From an uncultured Dokdonella sp. (GTDB lineage Bacteria > Pseudomonadota > Gammaproteobacteria > Xanthomonadales > Rhodanobacteraceae): 64,000 bases of DNA. This document shows positions 42,489 through 52,327 of this stretch, one piece after another. Position 1 is the first letter of the stretch. Each line of letters opens with the position of its first letter. The notes under the pieces were generated by a model. The model was given only the letters and a program-made list of their open reading frames with translations. It searched no databases and had not been told where the DNA came from. A program made the translations under genes and the position numbers. The DNA is taken from contig CAKSZY010000006.1 in the NCBI GenBank assembly GCA_934526015.1, positions 39,840 through 103,839 of the forward strand, given 5' to 3'.

Positions 42489-45134
42489 ATGGGTCAGCGA
42501 GATGGGACAGGCGAACCGCTTCCGGCCCCGGGGCTGGACGGGCCCGTCGCGTCGACCGCAGCCGGCGATGCCTGGGCCAGGCTCGCCGCATTCGTCGCGA
42601 GTGCGGAGGTCGATCCGCAACTGCGGAACCTGCTCGAAGAAACCATCGCCTCGCAGCACACCCTGCGCAGCGTCGCCATCCTCATCGCCACGCGCTACCG
42701 CAGCCTCATCGATGCCGTCCCCGACGCCGTCACCATCCATGACGAAAGCGGCCGCATCGTCGATGTCAACGCGGCGGCATGCACGATCTACGGCTACGAA
42801 CGCGAGGCGCTGAAGAAGCTGTCCGTGCACGACCTCAACCCCGGCCTGCCCGCCGACCACATGCAGCGGGTGCTGGCCACGTTCCGCCTCGGCAACACCT
42901 ACACCATCGAGACCCTCAACCGGCGCGGCGACGGCACCGGCTTTCCGGTCGAGGTGCATTCCAACGCCTACCTCGACGGCCACGAAAAACGCATCGTCGC
43001 GATCGCCCGCGACATCAGCGCACGCAACCGCGCCGACCTCGAACTGCGTGCCTCGGAGTCGCGTTTCCGCCTGCTCGTGCAATCGATGGACAAGGGCGTC
43101 GTGGTGATGGAGGAATCCGGACGCATCCTTTCCTGCAACCCGGCCGCCTGCCGCATCCTCGGCATGAGCGAGGCGGACCTGTGCGCAACCATGCCCGAGC
43201 AGTTCGCCGCCACCCCGCTGCTCGACGACAAGGGCCGGCCGCTCGCCACCGAAGAACTGCCGGCAATGCGCGCATTCCGCACCGGGCGCACCGTCAACAG
43301 CACCCTGATCGGCATCTACCTCAAGCATCTCGGCACCCAGCGCTGGCTGTCGGTGACCTCGGTGCCGCAGTTCGTGCGCGGGCGCACCCGGCCGTTCCAG
43401 GTCGTTTCGACCTTCGACGACGTCACCGCGATGAAGCGCGAATCGGAAATGTTCGCGCAGACCCAGGCGCTCGCCCGCATCGGCGGCTGGCAGTACGGCT
43501 TCGACGACGGCAGCCTGCTGTGGACCAGCCAGATCCACGTCATCTTCGACCTGCCGGAAGCCTCCGGCATCAGCCTCGAACGCATGGCCGCGTGCCTGCC
43601 GGGCGAGGACCGCACGCGCTTTCACGACGCGATCGCCGCCGTGCGCGGAGGACAGCCGGTGGAATGCGAACTGCGCATGATCTCGACGATCGGCCGCCGC
43701 CGCTGGGTGCGCATCGTCGCCCGCCCGGTCCTGCACCACGACAAGGTGACCGCGCTGAGCGGCACCCTGCAGGACATCACCGAACGCAAGCTGATCGAGG
43801 ACAGCCTGCGGCGCAAGGCGATGACCGATCCGCTGACCGGCCTGCCGAACCGCGATGCCCTGGTCGAGGCCGCGACGGCGGCCATTGCCGAAACCCGCGG
43901 CGCCGACGGACCGGCCCTGCTGCACCTCAACCTCGACCGTTTCCGCGCGGTCAACGACCTGCTCGGTTACGGCGCCGGCGACAACCTGCTCGCCGTGTTC
44001 GCGCGCCGCCTGCGCGAGGGCCTGCCGGACGAATGGATTTGCGCACGCATCGGCGGCGACGAGTTCATGGTCCTGCTGCCGACCGGATCGACCGACGAAC
44101 AATGCCGGCGGGCGGCGGAACAGCTGACGACGACCTTCGCCGAACCGTTCCGCATCGACGAGCAGGAAACCCGGCTGACCCTGTCGGCCGGCCTCGCCCG
44201 CCATCCCGATGACGGCGCCACCCTCGACCAGCTGTTCAGCCACGCCAGCGCGGCGATGGTCGAGGCGAAGCGGCGCGGGCGCAATCTCTGGCAGCGCTTC
44301 ACCCCGGCCCTCGCCCGCCGCGCAAGTCATCGGCTGCGCATCGAGTCGCAGTTGCGCCGGGCCCTCGACGCCCTCGAGTTCCGCCTCGAGTTCCAGCCGC
44401 AGATCGACCTCGGCTCGCGCCGCGTGCGCAGCGCCGAGGCGCTGCTGCGCTGGACCAGCCGGGAACTCGGCGAGATCCCGCCGGATGTGTTCGTGCCGTA
44501 TGCCGAAGCCAATGGCGACATCGTCGCCATCGGCGAGTGGGCGATCCGCGAATCCTGCCGGCAGCTGCGCGAATGGCGCGACGGCGGCCTCGACATCGGC
44601 CACGTCGCCGTCAACGTGTCGTACCGCCAGCTGCTGAGCGGCTCGCTCGCGCAGAGCGTGCTGGCCGCACTGCGCGACTACGACCTGCCGGGCGAGGCGC
44701 TCGAACTGGAACTGACCGAACGCGTGCTGATCGAGGACCTGAGCGACAGCCAGCAGACCTTCTCGATCCTGCAGGGCCTCGGCGTGAAGATGGTCATCGA
44801 CGATTTCGGCGAGGGCTATTCGGCGCTCGGTTACCTGCGCCGCCTGCCGATCGAGGGTCTGAAGATCAGCCACGGCTTCATGCAGCACGTGCCGGGCGTG
44901 CCACCCGACACGGCGATCTGCGAGGCGATCATCCGCATCGGCCAGAGCCTCGGCCTGGTCGTCATCGCCGAGGGCGTCGAGAACGAGCAGCAGCTCGAGT
45001 TCCTCGCCTCGCGCGGTGCCCGCCTCGCCCAGGGCTACCTGTTCAGTCGACCGCTGCGCGCCGACGACTTCGCGAGCTGGACGCGAACGCACAACCGCCA
45101 GGTCGGCCTGCGGGCCTCGCCGCAGGCGGGATAA
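42489..45134 (+). CDS. PAS-GGDEF-EAL cyclic-di-GMP turnover protein
   Basis: An 881-aa predicted cytoplasmic protein. Three PAS sensor domains (about 65-180, 190-310, 320-440) precede a GGDEF domain (about 450-610) with an intact IGGDEF near 520, and an EAL domain (about 630-875). EAL residues are mostly present: EALLRW near 650, N in VNVSYRQL, E in LELTERV, DD in IDDFGEGYS, E in IAEGVE and Q in AQGYLF. The usual LKID is LKIS (Asp replaced by Ser). So it may synthesise and perhaps degrade c-di-GMP. Start 42489 was chosen: -10-like TGCTATGCT at 42432-42440 excludes 42435. Other starts are 42471 and 42480. Confidence 0.9.
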   Translation: MGQRDGTGEPLPAPGLDGPVASTAAGDAWARLAAFVASAEVDPQLRNLLEETIASQHTLRSVAILIATRYRSLIDAVPDAVTIHDESGRIVDVNAAACTIYGYEREALKKLSVHDLNPGLPADHMQRVLATFRLGNTYTIETLNRRGDGTGFPVEVHSNAYLDGHEKRIVAIARDISARNRADLELRASESRFRLLVQSMDKGVVVMEESGRILSCNPAACRILGMSEADLCATMPEQFAATPLLDDKGRPLATEELPAMRAFRTGRTVNSTLIGIYLKHLGTQRWLSVTSVPQFVRGRTRPFQVVSTFDDVTAMKRESEMFAQTQALARIGGWQYGFDDGSLLWTSQIHVIFDLPEASGISLERMAACLPGEDRTRFHDAIAAVRGGQPVECELRMISTIGRRRWVRIVARPVLHHDKVTALSGTLQDITERKLIEDSLRRKAMTDPLTGLPNRDALVEAATAAIAETRGADGPALLHLNLDRFRAVNDLLGYGAGDNLLAVFARRLREGLPDEWICARIGGDEFMVLLPTGSTDEQCRRAAEQLTTTFAEPFRIDEQETRLTLSAGLARHPDDGATLDQLFSHASAAMVEAKRRGRNLWQRFTPALARRASHRLRIESQLRRALDALEFRLEFQPQIDLGSRRVRSAEALLRWTSRELGEIPPDVFVPYAEANGDIVAIGEWAIRESCRQLREWRDGGLDIGHVAVNVSYRQLLSGSLAQSVLAALRDYDLPGEALELELTERVLIEDLSDSQQTFSILQGLGVKMVIDDFGEGYSALGYLRRLPIEGLKISHGFMQHVPGVPPDTAICEAIIRIGQSLGLVVIAEGVENEQQLEFLASRGARLAQGYLFSRPLRADDFASWTRTHNRQVGLRASPQAG

Positions 45135-45164
45135 GATCGACCTCCCGACCCGGAGGCCCGACGC

Positions 45165-45974
45165 GTGCCCGCCAAACTCGCTCCCGAACACACGCGAGGC
45201 GCGATCATCGCCTGCGGTGAACTGCGCGCCGAGACGCGTACCCAGGCTCTGCTCGGCCGCCTCCTCGGCCACGCCGGCGAATCGCCGCGGATCGTGCTCG
45301 TGCATGCCGCCGAGAACGACGACGACGATGCCGAACTGGAAACGCTGCTGGCCGCCGCCGGCACGTCCAAGCCGCATCGCTTCGTGCTGACCGCGCGCGC
45401 CGCCGCCGAACGGCGCGACCTGCTCGATCTCGTCGAACAGGCCGACCTGGTCGTATTGCATGCGGCGCAACCGCTGCGTCTCAGCACCCTCATCGGCGGC
45501 AGCTCGCTGGCCCGCCTGCTGCGCCGGCGCAACGCCGCCGGCATGGTCGTCTGCGGCATCGGCGCCGGCGCCGCGGTGCTCTGCGAGCACATGCTTGCCG
45601 CCGGCTCCGCCGGACCGACTCCGCGCATGGGCGGCACCTCGCTGGCGCCGGGCCTCGGCCTCACCAACCGCGTCGTCATCGACCAGGGCGGACATGCCAG
45701 TGACCGCCTCGGCCGCCTGCTCGCGGCGCTCGCCCTCAACCCGTTTGCGCTCGGACTCGGCATCGACGCCGCCACCTTCGCCGTGATCGGCCCCGACAAC
45801 GTCCTCGACGTGGTCGGCCACGGCGGCGTCACCCTGATCGACCCCAGCGAGATGGCCGACTCCAACGCCGCCGAACTCGACCACGGCGCCCCGATCCGCA
45901 TCACCAACCTGCGCCTGCACTCGCTGACCGCCGGCGCCCGCTACGACCTCGATTTCAGGCGTGCCATTGGATGA
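45165..45974 (+). CDS. Cyanophycinase-like (peptidase S51 fold) protein lacking its nucleophile
   Basis: A 269-aa protein like cyanophycinase (beta-aspartyl dipeptidase family). GLGIDAATFAVIGPDNVLDVVG near residue 195 is the family C-terminal motif. The catalytic serine block, normally G-T-S-A-G-A, is GIGAGA (131-136), so the Ser is Gly133. The upstream GGDQ-type motif reads HAAQPLRL. It may bind a peptide or polymer rather than cleave it (inference). The start is GTG 45165, with CGGAGG 9 nt upstream and -10-like TAAGAT near 45133. It is 30 nt after the c-di-GMP gene; no cyanophycin synthetase is adjacent. Confidence 0.78.
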   Translation: MPAKLAPEHTRGAIIACGELRAETRTQALLGRLLGHAGESPRIVLVHAAENDDDDAELETLLAAAGTSKPHRFVLTARAAAERRDLLDLVEQADLVVLHAAQPLRLSTLIGGSSLARLLRRRNAAGMVVCGIGAGAAVLCEHMLAAGSAGPTPRMGGTSLAPGLGLTNRVVIDQGGHASDRLGRLLAALALNPFALGLGIDAATFAVIGPDNVLDVVGHGGVTLIDPSEMADSNAAELDHGAPIRITNLRLHSLTAGARYDLDFRRAIG

Positions 45975-46806
45975 GGAGCCGCGGGAGGTCGGCTGAGATC
46001 GCCGTGGCAAACCTGCAGAAGCGCAAATCGCCCCTCATCCGCGGCTGCCGGTTGAAGCCGAGAAGCGCCCCTCATCCGCGGCTGCCGGTTGAAGCCGAGA
46101 AGCGCCCCTCATCCGCGGCTGCCGCCGCACCTTCTCCCCGTCGCCACGGGGAGAAGGGATAGCTGGCGTTGTCGCAAGAATGTGAAGTTGCAATCTCGAG
46201 AAAGCGCATGCCTGTCCCTTCGCCCCGCGCAGCGGGGAGAAGGTGGTGCGGCAGCACCGGATGAGGGGCCGTGGGAGGTGGGGCGCGATCGACGTTGCAG
46301 CAGTGCGCACGCGCGACTTCATCAGCGGTTGCAGATAAAGCACGAAAGCGCCCCTCATCCGCGGCTGCCGCCGCACCTTCTCCCCGTCGCCACGGGGAGA
46401 AGGGACAGGCAGGCGCTTTCACCAGAGTGCAGCCGGGCGTTCTTGCGACAGCACCAGCCTTCCCTTCGCCCCGCGCCAGCGGGGAGAAGGTGGTGCGGCA
46501 GCACCGGATGAGGGGCCGTGGGAGGTTGGGTGCGATCGCCGATGCAGGCGTGCGCAAGCGCCGTTTCATCGGCGCAACCGGTGAAGCAAAAAAGCGCCCC
46601 TCATCCGCGGCTGCCGCCGCACCTTCTCCCCGTCGCCACGGGGAGAAGGGACAGGCAGGCGCTTTCACCAGAGTGAAGCTTGCATTCTTGCGACAGCACC
46701 CGCCTTCCCATCCGCAGCGGCCGCCGCACAAGCACGCCCATCGATCCGAGGTCACGCCCTGCCACGTGCGGCCGCCCTCCTCCATGCCCGTTCCCGATTC
46801 CCCGCC
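45975..46806. repeat. Long intergenic array of inverted repeats (xanthomonad type)
   Basis: No gene. A 37-bp tandem repeat starts at 46029, 46066 and 46103. Two related modules alternate. Module A (CCCTCATCCGCGGCTGCC...CACGGGGAGAAGGGA) lies at about 46103-46160, 46348-46405 and 46594-46652. Module B (CCTTCGCCCCGCGC...GATGAGGGGCCGTGGGAGG) lies at about 46217-46284 and 46461-46527. B is approximately the reverse complement of A, so pairs can fold into long hairpins. The same modules recur at 63700-64000. The copies also share flanking patches such as GGCAGGCGCTTTCACC. Reading frames seen across it are artefacts of the repeats. Confidence 0.88.
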
Positions 46807-47283
46807 TCACCCCCTTCTTGAGCGGAAGAATGCGCGCAGGAGGTCGGCGCTTTCGGGGGCGAGGAGGCCTGATTCGACGGTGATGCGGTGGTTGTGGCGG
46901 TCGGAGACGAGGATGTCGAAGACGCTGCCGGCGGCGCCGGTTTTCGGGTCGTGGGCGGCGTAGACGACGCGGCCGATGCGGGCGTGGACGAGGGCCATCG
47001 CGCACATCGCGCAAGGCTCCAGCGTGGCGTAGAGGGTCGCGCCGGGCAGGCGGTGGTTGCCGAGGCGCTGGCCGGCAGCGCGCAGGGCGAGGATCTCGGC
47101 ATGCGCGCTGGCATCGTGGAGGGCGATGTTGCGGTTCCAGCCCTCGCCGATGGCGACGCCGTCGACGACGATGACCGCACCGACCGGCACTTCGCCGTCG
47201 ACGTCACGCGCCTGCACGGCCAGTTCGAGCGCACGGCGCATCCACGTTTCGTCCACCGCACTGAAATCCGGCATTCCGCTCAT
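46807..47283 (-). CDS. tadA: tRNA-specific adenosine deaminase
   Basis: A 158-aa zinc enzyme converting A34 to inosine in tRNA-Arg. Zinc/catalytic motifs: AHAEI near residue 61 (His and catalytic Glu) and PCAMCAMAL near 91 (two Cys). VPVGAVIVVDG near 32 and GAAGSVFDIL near 118 are also family-typical. ATG 47283 overlaps the stop of the upstream PIG-L gene (ATGA). The C-terminal helix is short. The gene is followed only by the repeat region. Confidence 0.96.
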   Translation of the reverse strand: MSGMPDFSAVDETWMRRALELAVQARDVDGEVPVGAVIVVDGVAIGEGWNRNIALHDASAHAEILALRAAGQRLGNHRLPGATLYATLEPCAMCAMALVHARIGRVVYAAHDPKTGAAGSVFDILVSDRHNHRITVESGLLAPESADLLRAFFRSRRG

Positions 47284-48326
47284 CGGCCCTCCCGGTGGAA
47301 GGCGACGGCGTGCCAGCCGTCGTCGTCGAAGATCAGCGTGCGTGCACCACGACGATGCAGCTTGGCATGCACGAGTGCCGGCCGCGTCCCGCCGAAGTCG
47401 ATCTCGACGCCGCCGCGGCCACGCACGAGGCGGACTTCCACGACCGTGCCGGGCGCTTCGGCACAGGCCAGCGCATGGATCGAGTTCGACTGCGGCAGCG
47501 GCAGGCGGCCGCGCCAGACCCTTGCATCGATGACCGCCACCAGCAGCAGTTCGCGCGCACGCAGGCGCAGCCCGCGCAGCGGCAGCAGGAAGCTGCCGGA
47601 AGATGCCTGCAGCACCGGCAGGCGGGTGAGGAAGCGTTCCTCGCGCAGGGCGATGCCACGCATGCGCCGGCCGCTGAGGGCAAGTTGCGAGCCGTGCTGG
47701 CCAAGCGCTTCCAGTTTGCGCGCCAGCGGCGTGCCGGGGTCGACGCAGGTCCGCGCCGGCGGCGCGGCACGTCCGCAGGCATGCACGACGAAGCCGAGCA
47801 CCTGCACCGGCGCCGCCTGCCCGCTGGCCCAGACCAGCTCGGCCAGCACGCGCAGGGCGCTGTGATCGGGATGGCGGTCGTCGAGCACCGGCATGGCCAC
47901 GTGGGTCGGCGCGAAGGCGGCGATCTCCGCGGCCAGCGCATGCCCGGCGTCGGCATTGTCGAGCAGGCGGTCGGTCAGGCTTCCATCCGGCCAGCCGAGG
48001 TGCCGCACCGCCGCGCGCGGCACGCCGAGCACGTCGAGCGCGGCGAGCGATTCCTCGCGGCGACGGCGGCCCCAGCGCCGGCGCGCGCCGGCGTCGATGC
48101 GCCAGCGGCGCTCCAGCCAGCGTTGCGGCCACGGGTTGTCGTCGCCGTCGGTGGCGATCACCACACGCACGCCGGCACCGGCCGCCAGCGCGTGCTGCAG
48201 CAGTTCGCCAGTGACCAGGGTCTCGTCATCCGGGTGCGGGGCGAGGACAAGCAGGCGATCGGCAGCGCCGAAGGCGAGGTCGGCGGCCGCCACGTTCGCC
48301 GGATGGGCATCGGGGAAAGGGATCAT
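47280..48326 (-). CDS. PIG-L family deacetylase
   Basis: A 348-aa zinc-dependent N-deacetylase (LmbE/PIG-L type). Zinc and catalytic residues are in LAPHPDDETLV near residue 27 and DDRHPDHSAL near 145. IATDGDDN near 55 follows the fold. It has an about 100-residue C-terminal beta-rich part not present in small members. Substrates of relatives range from N-acetylglucosamine-phosphatidylinositol to mycothiol and bacillithiol precursors; this one cannot be assigned. ATG 48326 is preferred to the TTG at 48344. It is coupled to tadA (ATGA) and lies on the same strand as argH, 121 nt downstream of it. Confidence 0.87.
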   Translation of the reverse strand: MIPFPDAHPANVAAADLAFGAADRLLVLAPHPDDETLVTGELLQHALAAGAGVRVVIATDGDDNPWPQRWLERRWRIDAGARRRWGRRRREESLAALDVLGVPRAAVRHLGWPDGSLTDRLLDNADAGHALAAEIAAFAPTHVAMPVLDDRHPDHSALRVLAELVWASGQAAPVQVLGFVVHACGRAAPPARTCVDPGTPLARKLEALGQHGSQLALSGRRMRGIALREERFLTRLPVLQASSGSFLLPLRGLRLRARELLLVAVIDARVWRGRLPLPQSNSIHALACAEAPGTVVEVRLVRGRGGVEIDFGGTRPALVHAKLHRRGARTLIFDDDGWHAVAFHREGR

Positions 48327-48447
48327 CGACGGGAGAGTAGGCAAGCGGCGATCCGTTCGACAAGGGCAGGACGCGAACCCTCCGCCACGACGACGGGCGA
48401 CTCACGGCGACGCCGGCCGCCGTGCACCCGGCCTGCACGTGCCGCCG

Positions 48448-49740
48448 TCAGGCGAGCGCCGCAAGGCGCGCGCGCAACTCGTCCAGGCGCAGGTCCTGGC
48501 CGGCGCCGGGCGAGGTGCGCGCGGCGAGGCTCGCTTCCGGCGTGCGCCCTGCCCCGCTTTGCCCGGCCGCCTCGGCGGCGGCACGGTAGGCGTCGCGGAA
48601 CGGCACGCCGGCCACCGCGGCCTCGATGGCGACGTCGGTGGCATGCATCGACGGCTCGATCGCCGCACGCATCGCCGCGGCGTCCCACTCGAGGTCGGCG
48701 AGCAGGTCCGGCAGCAGGGCGAGGGCCGCCAGGCCCTGGCCGAAGCCGCGCACGATCGAGCCCTTGCCGAGCTGCAGGTCGCGCTGGTACCCGGACGGCA
48801 GCGACAGCAGGCTTTCGATCTCCACCCGTGCGGCGGCGACGCTGGCATAGGTCGCGCGCATCAGCTCGACGACATCCGGATTGCGCTTGTTCGGCATGAT
48901 CGAACTGCCGGTGGTGTAGCGCGCCGGCAGGCGCACGAAGCCGAATTCGGACGTGCTGAACAGCGACAGGTCCCAGGCCAGCCGGCGCAGGTCGAGCACG
49001 GCCGCGCCGAGCGCATCGAGCGCGGCGATCTCGAACTTGCCGCGCGAGAGCTGGGCATGGATCGGGCTCACCTGCATGCGCGCGAAACCGAGCCGCGCGG
49101 TGGTGTGGGCGCGATCGAGCGGCAGGTTGACGCCATAGCCGGCGGCGGTGCCGAGCGGATTGCAGTCGACCAGGTCGAAGGTCTGGCGCGCGCGCCAGGC
49201 GTCGTCGATGAAGGCCTCGGCGAAACCGGCGAACCACATCGCCGTCGACGACACCACCGCACGCTGGATGTGCGTGTAGCCCGGCATCGGCAGGGACTCG
49301 GCCTGCGCGCGATCGAGGCAGACGCCGGCGATGGCGCGGCTGGTCGCGCCGAGTTCGGCGAGTTTCGCCTTCAGCCAGAGGCGGGTGGCGACGAGGATCT
49401 GGTCGTTGCGGCTGCGCCCGGTGTGCACGCGTCGCCCGGCATCGCCGAGGCGCTCGGTCAGGCGCGCCTCGATCGCCGAATGGCCGTCCTCGTGGCGTTC
49501 GTCGAGGACGAAGGCGCCACTGCGGAAATCCGCCGCCAGTGCGTCGAGTTCGCGCGCGAGCGCGAGCGCATCGTCGGCGCTGACGATGCCGATGCGGGCC
49601 AGCCCTTCGACATGCGCCTTGCTCGCCTCGATGTCGAACAGGAAGAACTCGCGATCGAGCACGACGTCGTTGCCGGCGAGGAAGCGCATGATGCGCGGGT
49701 CGGTTTCCACGCCGGACTTCTGCCACAGCAATCCGCTCAT
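48448..49740 (-). CDS. argH: Argininosuccinate lyase
   Basis: A 430-aa enzyme splitting argininosuccinate to arginine and fumarate (last step). The fumarase-superfamily signature is [12 protein letters not shown] near residue 280, with HTGRSRNDQ near 106 and the catalytic His region PGYTHIQRA near 153. Length is slightly under the usual 460; the C-terminal helices end in a Arg/Leu-rich section. Start ATG 49740 overlaps the argC stop (ATGA), and a short gap follows to the PIG-L gene. Confidence 0.97.
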   Translation of the reverse strand: MSGLLWQKSGVETDPRIMRFLAGNDVVLDREFFLFDIEASKAHVEGLARIGIVSADDALALARELDALAADFRSGAFVLDERHEDGHSAIEARLTERLGDAGRRVHTGRSRNDQILVATRLWLKAKLAELGATSRAIAGVCLDRAQAESLPMPGYTHIQRAVVSSTAMWFAGFAEAFIDDAWRARQTFDLVDCNPLGTAAGYGVNLPLDRAHTTARLGFARMQVSPIHAQLSRGKFEIAALDALGAAVLDLRRLAWDLSLFSTSEFGFVRLPARYTTGSSIMPNKRNPDVVELMRATYASVAAARVEIESLLSLPSGYQRDLQLGKGSIVRGFGQGLAALALLPDLLADLEWDAAAMRAAIEPSMHATDVAIEAAVAGVPFRDAYRAAAEAAGQSGAGRTPEASLAARTSPGAGQDLRLDELRARLAALA

Positions 49741-50708
49741 GCCACGGTCTCCGCAACGGCGGCATCGAGCGGAATTCCGCGGAACTCGTCGAAGCCGAGG
49801 GCAAGGTTGAGGTTCTGCAAGGCCTGGGTGGCCGCACCCTTGAGCAGGTTGTCAAGGGTGGCGACGACGACCACGCGGCGCCCGCCGGGGGCGACCGCGA
49901 AGCCGCCGATCTCGACCCCGTGGCGGCCGGCAATCCGGCTGACCCACGGCGCCTCGTCGACCACCGCAACCAGCGGTTCGCCGGCGTAGCGCTGCGCATA
50001 CCGCGCACGCACGGCCTCGCGCGTCATCGGCGTCTGCAGCCACAGGTTGACCGTCATCGTGATGCCGCGGAAATGCGCGGCGACATGCGGCATGAACTCG
50101 ACCGGCAGGCCGAGCTGGCGCGAGACCTCGCGCTCGTGCAGGTGGTCGACCAGCGCGTACGGCATGAGGTTGTCGCGCAGCAGTTCGACATCGTTGCGCT
50201 CCGACGGAGTGGTGCCGGCGCCGGACCAGCCCGACACGCCGAAACACTGCGGCGGCCCGGCGAGCCGGTCGACGAGCGGCGCGATCGCGAGCTGCATCGC
50301 GGTGGCATAGCAACCGGGGTTGCTGATGCGGCGGCGGCCGGCGCCGCCGGCGCGGGTCAGCTCGGGCAGGCCGTAGTACCAGCCGTCGTCGAAGCGATGG
50401 TCGGCCGAGAGGTCGACGATCACCGTCGCCGCCGCGCCGGCATCGATCGCCGCCACGTAATCGGCCGACTTGCCGTTCGGCAGGGCCAGCACGACGGCAT
50501 CGACGCCCTGCCCCGCGACCGCGGCGGCATCGAGGTTGCCGTAACGGAGATCGCCGGCATAGGCCTCGACATGATCGGCCACGCGCTCGCCATCGAGCTC
50601 GCGCGAACCCACGAAGGCCAGCTCGAAGCCGCCATGACCGGCGAACAGGCGGATCAGCTCGGCGCCGGTATGGCCGCGCGCGCCGACGATGCCGACACTC
50701 CGTTTCAC
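49737..50708 (-). CDS. argC: N-acetyl-gamma-glutamyl-phosphate reductase
   Basis: A 323-aa NADPH-dependent reductase making N-acetylglutamate semialdehyde. The nucleotide motif is [18 protein letters not shown] (about 5-22). The catalytic Cys is in [11 protein letters not shown] near residue 129, and the second-site motif is [11 protein letters not shown] with [10 protein letters not shown] near 205. This short form (about 320 residues) is the xanthomonad/eukaryotic-like class. argH follows by ATGA overlap. A 302-bp gap with inverted repeats separates it from the upstream kinase/synthase gene. Confidence 0.96.
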   Translation of the reverse strand: MKRSVGIVGARGHTGAELIRLFAGHGGFELAFVGSRELDGERVADHVEAYAGDLRYGNLDAAAVAGQGVDAVVLALPNGKSADYVAAIDAGAAATVIVDLSADHRFDDGWYYGLPELTRAGGAGRRRISNPGCYATAMQLAIAPLVDRLAGPPQCFGVSGWSGAGTTPSERNDVELLRDNLMPYALVDHLHEREVSRQLGLPVEFMPHVAAHFRGITMTVNLWLQTPMTREAVRARYAQRYAGEPLVAVVDEAPWVSRIAGRHGVEIGGFAVAPGGRRVVVVATLDNLLKGAATQALQNLNLALGFDEFRGIPLDAAVAETVA

Positions 50709-51010
50709 ATCATTCTCCCGTCTGTGGAAGCAAAAACCCGAAACATGCCCGAGAACATTTCAAGAACGCGAGACAGAGCAGCAGAGACTGGAACACGAAG
50801 AACACGAAGGAAAGACGGAAATCATCAAAACGCTTTTCTCGGTGTGCTCCGTGTGCTCCGTGTTTCAATCTTTCGCTTTCGATGAAAGTCGAAGAAAAAG
50901 CCTGAAACACGGAGCACACGGAGCACACGGAGTAGAAGCCGATCTCTGAAGAGATTTTCCTTCGTGTTCGTCTTGTCCTTCGTGTTCCTATCCTTGCGCT
51001 CTTCGAGCCA
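50709..51010. repeat. Nested inverted repeats between argC and argB/A
   Basis: No gene in this 302-bp gap. A perfect 26-bp inverted repeat (50842-50867 and 50903-50928, built from tandem GTGTGCTCC units) flanks a 35-bp loop. Outside it, a second, imperfect pair (50790-50813 with GAACACGAAG units and 50956-50988 with CTTCGTGTTC units) is also inverted. The transcript would form a long stem. On the minus strand the structure lies between the argB/A stop and the argC start, where it could attenuate, stabilise or separate the messages. Confidence 0.85.
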
Positions 51011-52327
51011 TCAACCAGACAAGGTCGGCGGGCGCGACGCGCAGCGTTCCACGCAACTGCGGACGAGATCGAAGTCGTCGATGCCGTACCAGTACACCTT
51101 CCACTTCTCCTGCTTCCAGCAACCGTCGGATTCCGAATAGTAGAAGGGATTGACCGGATTGCCGTGGCGCGAACGCCAGAACAGGCGCGGATTTTCCGCA
51201 CGCATGACCTGCCAGACGGCGCGGCCGAGGCCTTCGCCCTGGGCGTCGTCGAGCACGGCGAACTTGTCGAGATAGGCGAGCCCGTCCTCGTCGGTGAGGA
51301 TCAACGCGGTGCGATAGTTCTCGCTGACGTAGGCGCGATGCAGGCGCGTGCGCTCGAAATAGTCCTCGACGAGACGGCGACCGAAGCTCGATTCGATCAG
51401 CGTGCGCAGGCGCGCGAGATCGAGTTCGTCCCAGCGCGAGGCGCGCAGCACGGTCTCGCCGCGCCGCACCAGCGTGCCGGATCCCTTGTGGGTGAACAGT
51501 TCCTTGGCCAGCTCGGCCGGCTTGGTGATCGACACCGACGAGGTCAGCGGCAGGCGATCGAGCAGCTGCTTGATCTGGTCGATCTTCACGCGCATGCCGC
51601 CGTTGATCCACGGCTGCGCGGCGAGGTGGGCGTACTCGGTCGACAGGTTGATCGAATCGATGACGCGGCCCTGGTCGTCGAGCAGGCCGCCGGTGCCGGT
51701 GAGGAAGATGATCTTGTACGGCTGCAGCACCTGGACGAGTTCGTTGGCGGCGAAATCGGCATTGACGTTGAGGATCTGGCCGCCGCGGGTCTCGCCCATG
51801 CTGGCGATGACCGGGATCGAGCCGGCATTCAGGCTCGCCTCGATCGGCGCGAGGTTGACGCGAGCGACCCGACCGACCAGGCCGAGCGTGTCGCGGTCGA
51901 GGTATTCGGCTTCGAACACGCCCGACATGATCGAGGTGGCGCGCGCATCGGTTTCCTGCAGCGCCTCGACGAGCTTCAGGTTCTGCGCCTGGAACACCCG
52001 GCGCACGATCGCCAGCGCCTCCGGCGAGGTCACCCGCAGGCCGTCGATGGTCTTCTTCTCGATGCCGGCGGCTGCGAGTTCTTCGTCGAGTTGCGGCCCG
52101 GCACCGTGCACGACGATCGGCGTCAGACCGACTTCCTGCAGGAACGCCAGCGACGAGGTCAGCGCCTCGAGATCGTCGCGCAGCACGGCGCCGCCGACCT
52201 TGACCACGGCGAAGCGCTTGGCGTCGAGCTGGGAAAACCGCTTGAGGTACTGCGAGATTTCCTTCGCGCTGGCCATGCTCGACAGCAGGCGCACGATCGT
52301 CTGGCGCGTCTGCCTATGCGTTTCCAT
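51011..52327 (-). CDS. argB: Bifunctional N-acetylglutamate kinase / synthase
   Basis: A 438-aa fusion. Residues about 35-290 are an amino-acid kinase (VVKVGGAVL near 42, [10 protein letters not shown] near 75, [12 protein letters not shown] near 190, [10 protein letters not shown] near 213). Residues about 300-438 are a GNAT acetyltransferase with [41 protein letters not shown] and the ending [18 protein letters not shown]. This vertebrate-like NAGS/K is known from Xanthomonas and makes and phosphorylates acetylglutamate. Start ATG 52327 overlaps the deacetylase gene by 14 nt. Arginine inhibition is expected from the family. Confidence 0.95.
   Translation of the reverse strand: METHRQTRQTIVRLLSSMASAKEISQYLKRFSQLDAKRFAVVKVGGAVLRDDLEALTSSLAFLQEVGLTPIVVHGAGPQLDEELAAAGIEKKTIDGLRVTSPEALAIVRRVFQAQNLKLVEALQETDARATSIMSGVFEAEYLDRDTLGLVGRVARVNLAPIEASLNAGSIPVIASMGETRGGQILNVNADFAANELVQVLQPYKIIFLTGTGGLLDDQGRVIDSINLSTEYAHLAAQPWINGGMRVKIDQIKQLLDRLPLTSSVSITKPAELAKELFTHKGSGTLVRRGETVLRASRWDELDLARLRTLIESSFGRRLVEDYFERTRLHRAYVSENYRTALILTDEDGLAYLDKFAVLDDAQGEGLGRAVWQVMRAENPRLFWRSRHGNPVNPFYYSESDGCWKQEKWKVYWYGIDDFDLVRSCVERCASRPPTLSG

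Noticed and set aside
41850..46010. A 1386-codon minus-strand open frame
   Set aside because: Antisense to HMG-CoA lyase, the GGDEF-EAL gene and the cyanophycinase-like gene, all with solid motifs; it also runs into the repeat block.
46029..46140. Tandem 37-bp repeats as a CRISPR array
   Set aside because: Repeats are adjacent without spacers, only about three copies, and no cas genes are near.
46072..46785. Open frames inside the A/B repeat block
   Set aside because: Their protein sequences simply repeat the DNA modules (PFSPWRRGEG units); there is no gene-like composition or ribosome-binding site.
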